A DNA stretch of 41,393 bases from Gammaproteobacteria bacterium (GTDB taxonomy: Bacteria; Pseudomonadota; Gammaproteobacteria; Pseudomonadales; Litorivicinaceae). This document shows, one piece after another, positions 40,337-41,393 of this stretch. Below the pieces are notes generated by a model. It saw only the letters and a program-made list of their open reading frames with translations, was not told where the DNA came from and did not search any database. The stretch is from positions 1 through 41,393 of the forward strand of contig PAWX01000012.1 in assembly GCA_002714245.1 (NCBI GenBank). The letters are read 5' to 3'. Every line of letters begins with the position of its first letter. Position 1 is the first letter of the stretch. The position numbers and the translations under genes were made by a program.

Positions 40337-41393
40337 CAATAGCTACAACCAAAACAACTTTTGAGCGGAGTGAACTGTAAGCATCTCTCGCACTCATAAT
40401 GGGCCTTGCATCTGAGGTTGGCGAGTGTTTAAAGCCTAAGAATCTGCGCCCCTCTTTGCCTTGAATTCCGATATTGATATCTTCTGGAATTGAGTTGTTT
40501 TCTTTCAGGAATTTGGTTTTATCGAGTTTAGCGACAGCTATACCTAGCACTCGTCCATCGACAGAAAAAATTGGTCCGCCTGAGTTTCCTTGATTCAAGT
40601 TTGCTGTGATTAGAAATTCCGACGCCTCATTTCGAAAGCCAGCCTCTTTACTCACAATCCCCTCGGTGATTGATGGATGATGTGCGCCAAGGACATCGGC
40701 CAATGGGTACCCCATCAAGAACAGTTCGTCTCCGCCGACAGGATCGATGATATCTGCAGGCGGTATGGCCTGACTGGCTGGGAATGGCTCGTGTAGAATT
40801 AAAAGAGCAATATCTTGATCTTTATCCAAATAAAATTCTTTGACGTATCGGACTTTTCCGAGGCCATCGCGCACAACCGCGCGGTCAGCCCTCTCAATCA
40901 CGTGTCGGTTGGTGATGATCCATTGCCCATTGTTCGTGATAAACCCACTCCCAGTGAAGATATCTCCCTCGGTTTCAATATTAATGGGCTCGATCTCAAT
41001 CTCGTTATTCTGGCTAGCAGGCGTGAGTCCGGGGCCCGGCAGGTTGTCGCGCTTTAACTTAGGCTCTTCCCGTTGAATTTCTGCCTTTGGTGAAGAGGCA
41101 CTTGAATCATTTTCTGGTTTCGACGGTGGTGGACGCTTCGCGAATTTCTTATGGATCTTTAGCCAGCGCCCGATTCTGTTGGCAGAAATGGTATTTCCTT
41201 CAGCGCGGAAGAGTGCCTGAGCATCTTGGAATAAACGATGCGCGTCATAGGGGTCTCCTCCCAGAAAAGCAAATCGGCCACGGTATTCAGTCATGATCCC
41301 AGTATCGCCTAACTCGATATAGGCTCGGTCTGCTAATTCTGTATTGTTTGGATCAAATCGAAGCGCTTGCTCAAGGTATGCAAGCCATACAGA
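40329..41393 (-). CDS. Trypsin-like serine protease with TPR-like N-terminus, 5' end outside the window
   Basis: The frame stays open upstream of ATG 41294 to the window edge; those 33 codons include YLEQALRFDPNNTELADRAY, a TPR-type helix pair, so the true start lies beyond. After a proline/charged linker comes an S1 protease domain with the triad His (TNRHV, codon 40902-40904), Asp (DQDIALLIL, codon 40812-40814) and Ser (NQGNSGGP, codon 40581-40583). No PDZ domain follows; the C-terminus is a short unassigned segment. Localisation cannot be judged without the N-terminus. It leads the operon with the DUF4384-like and LPP20-like genes, convergent with the caspase operon. Confidence 0.85.
   Translation of the reverse strand, partial: SVWLAYLEQALRFDPNNTELADRAYIELGDTGIMTEYRGRFAFLGGDPYDAHRLFQDAQALFRAEGNTISANRIGRWLKIHKKFAKRPPPSKPENDSSASSPKAEIQREEPKLKRDNLPGPGLTPASQNNEIEIEPINIETEGDIFTGSGFITNNGQWIITNRHVIERADRAVVRDGLGKVRYVKEFYLDKDQDIALLILHEPFPASQAIPPADIIDPVGGDELFLMGYPLADVLGAHHPSITEGIVSKEAGFRNEASEFLITANLNQGNSGGPIFSVDGRVLGIAVAKLDKTKFLKENNSIPEDINIGIQGKEGRRFLGFKHSPTSDARPIMSARDAYSSLRSKVVLVVAIDE

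Overview
The window looks like chromosomal DNA of a gammaproteobacterium, probably aquatic or marine. This rests on gene order and families: nadK, a YeaC-like DUF1315 gene, pepN, pyrD, rmf and rlmKL in a row; a photolyase / flavoprotein / DUF1365 / cyclopropane-fatty-acid-synthase block; nfuA-miaE, lpxH-ppiB and cysS; and a bacterial alternative oxidase. No rRNA is present, so nothing finer can be said.

Layout. (1) 1-540: start of a DAHP synthase gene (minus, cut by the window edge), then a strong promoter and a tRNA-Val/tRNA-Asp pair. (2) 621-4113: a tyrosine-recombinase gene broken by an in-frame TAA, then an exported Sel1-repeat/caspase-like protease with its own terminator; this looks like a decayed tRNA-Asp island. 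(3) 4281-11782: a divergent cluster of an ATP-grasp peptide ligase and a zinc carboxypeptidase (minus), facing an M20 peptidase, a SnoaL-like protein, a 56-residue lipoprotein and a gamma-glutamyltransferase (plus), suggesting synthesis and trimming of an unknown amide or peptide. (4) 11783-12942: a hairpin-rich spacer, the alternative oxidase and tRNA-Gly. (5) 12979-32862: ordinary core genes, tightly packed with many short overlaps. (6) 32850-33174: tRNA-Pro/Arg/His operon with a promoter lying across the end of the preceding gene. (7) 33466-41393: an accessory locus with two more caspase-like proteases in an overlapping operon, the 20-codon stub of a lost upstream copy, a lipoprotein gene, and a convergent operon for a TPR/trypsin-like protease (running off the window), a DUF4384-like exported protein and an LPP20-like lipoprotein.

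The strongest candidate for an undescribed system is region 7. Two caspase-like proteases with His/Cys dyads and embedded EF-hand-type loops, one secreted with Sel1 repeats and one a lipoprotein, face a trypsin-like protease and three further envelope proteins. Most of the set carries an export signal or lipobox, so an envelope protease cascade or stress-sensing complex is a reasonable but untested reading. The solitary caspase in region 2 is a third paralogue with the same coiled-coil / Ig-like / caspase architecture. Both caspase loci start just downstream of tRNA genes.
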